From: Phormidesmis priestleyi
Lineage (GTDB): Bacteria > Cyanobacteriota > Cyanobacteriia > Phormidesmidales > Phormidesmidaceae
Direction of reading: 5' to 3'
Length of the DNA stretch: 7,653 bases
NCBI GenBank assembly: GCA_003242115.1
Contig: QBMP01000214.1
Location: 1-7,653 of the forward strand
In this document: positions 6,955-7,653 of the stretch, in pieces
How the letters are laid out: the number at the start of each line of letters is the position of its first letter
Position numbering within the stretch: position 1 is the first letter of the stretch
Position numbers and translations under genes: made by a program
Notes under the pieces: generated by a model
Databases searched by the model: none
What the model saw: only the letters and a program-made list of their open reading frames with translations
Told to the model about the DNA's origin: nothing

Positions 6955-7087
6955 GCTCTGGCACCTTGAGTTACGTCCAGTTTTCTACAACGTGCTACGG
7001 TAGCATGAGCTTGATGTTTAAACTGGCATTTTGTCGTAAAAAAACATCACTTTACCGTTATCGTCTTCTATAAAACAGGTCTTTTTT

Positions 7088-7653
7088 ATGAAAGCGTTGC
7101 TGATCTATCCATTGTTTCCTAAAAGCTTCTGGTCATTTGATAAGGCCATTGAGCTAGCTGGACGCAAGGCCATTTTGCCGCCTTTGGGCTTAGTGACCGT
7201 AGCGGGCATCTTGCCGAGCGACTGGGACTTACGGCTAGTAGATCGCAACGTAGAAGATCTCGCTGAAGCCGATTGGGACTGGGCTGAACTGGTGATTTTT
7301 TCGGGCATGATTGTGCAAAAGCCCGACATGCTAGCGCAAATTCGCGAAGCCAAACGGCGCGGCAAATCGGTTGCGGTCGGCGGGCCTTATGCCACAGCGC
7401 TGCCGCATGAAGTAATTGAAGCCGGGGCTGATTTTCGGGTGCTAGACGAGGGCGAAATTACCTTGCCGATGCTGGTGGAAGCGATTGCTAAAGGCGAAAC
7501 TACCGGCACCTTCCGAGCCCTAGAGCGGCCCGATGTCAGCACTAGCCCGATTCCGCGCTTTGATTTGCTCAAGCTCGACGCCTATTCTGAAATGGCGGTT
7601 CAGTTTTCGCGCGGCTGTCCGTTTCAGTGTGAATTTTGCGACATTATTGTGCT
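7088..7653 (+). CDS. B12-binding-domain radical SAM protein (3' end outside the window)
   Basis: The visible 188 residues hold an N-terminal cobalamin-binding (Rossmann-like) domain at about 1-140 and the start of a radical SAM domain. Motifs: MKALLIYPLFPKSFWSF at the start, PPLGLVTVAGILP, VDRNVEDL, VGGPYAT and LDEGEIT, then FSRGCPFQCEFCDI with C177, C181 and C184 in the CxxxCxxC arrangement that binds the SAM-cleaving 4Fe-4S cluster. This architecture is shared by HpnP (hopanoid C-2 methylase), the bacteriochlorophyll methylases BchQ and BchR, BchE and many uncharacterised proteins; the start most resembles the HpnP-like group whose members carry a C-terminal DUF4070 domain. Methyl transfer to an unactivated carbon is plausible but not shown. 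The DxHxxG histidine is replaced (D52-R-N54). The ATG at 7088 has AGG (7077-7079) eight bases upstream. It is transcribed away from the kinase gene. Family is firm; substrate is unknown. Confidence 0.93.
   Translation, partial: MKALLIYPLFPKSFWSFDKAIELAGRKAILPPLGLVTVAGILPSDWDLRLVDRNVEDLAEADWDWAELVIFSGMIVQKPDMLAQIREAKRRGKSVAVGGPYATALPHEVIEAGADFRVLDEGEITLPMLVEAIAKGETTGTFRALERPDVSTSPIPRFDLLKLDAYSEMAVQFSRGCPFQCEFCDIIV

Noticed and set aside
7069..7074. TATAAA as the -10 box of the radical-SAM gene
   Set aside because: It lies only 13 bases before the ATG, which would leave almost no leader and overlap the AGG ribosome site, and no -35 box is suitably spaced.
7105..7572. Minus-strand frames opposite the radical-SAM gene
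   Set aside because: They are rich in Ser, Arg and Lys, lack family features and lie opposite a clearly coding frame.
1..7653. A defence island, mobile element, CRISPR array or biosynthetic cluster
   Set aside because: No nuclease, transposase, integrase, phage gene, spaced repeat array or set of co-oriented biosynthetic genes is present; the content is ordinary cyanobacterial chromosome.

Overview
The window looks like chromosomal DNA from a cyanobacterium. Three things point that way: the first gene encodes the D subunit of magnesium chelatase (chlorophyll synthesis); the octamer GCGATCGC, the HIP1 repeat typical of many cyanobacterial genomes, occurs eight times in 7.6 kb where about 0.1 copies are expected by chance; and the MurJ, sensor kinase and radical-SAM proteins read like cyanobacterial members of their families. 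I cannot name the species.

Layout, left to right. (1) chlD, plus strand, entering from the left edge without its first residues and ending at 1965. (2) A 102-base gap with a 14-bp tandem repeat and an 8-bp direct repeat. (3) murJ, plus strand, 2068-3666, the lipid II flippase, starting at TTG. (4) A 193-base gap with a weak promoter candidate. (5) A plus-strand lipoprotein gene, 3860-4666, whose mature part is an internal duplication of about 105 residues. (6) A strong intrinsic terminator at 4728-4764 between the converging lipoprotein and kinase genes, with a possible 49-codon ORF starting one base after the kinase stop. (7) A minus-strand GAF-PAS-histidine kinase gene, 4862-6811. (8) A 276-base divergent intergenic region with promoter-like boxes and short direct and inverted repeats. 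(9) The first 188 codons of a B12-binding radical-SAM gene, plus strand, from 7088 and cut by the right edge.

The genes do not form one pathway. chlD and murJ are housekeeping genes (chlorophyll and peptidoglycan) on the same strand with no clear terminator between them, so read-through is possible. The lipoprotein has its own candidate promoter and a terminator. The kinase is an orphan here: no response regulator lies next to it, and it shares its upstream region with the radical-SAM gene. I see no CRISPR array, transposase, phage gene, tRNA or rRNA, and no convincing novel multi-gene system. The most interesting items are the duplicated lipoprotein, the kinase that resembles the detached C-terminal end of cyanobacterial multi-kinases, the possible coupled small ORF, the divergent intergenic repeats, and the radical-SAM protein whose cobalamin domain lacks the usual histidine.
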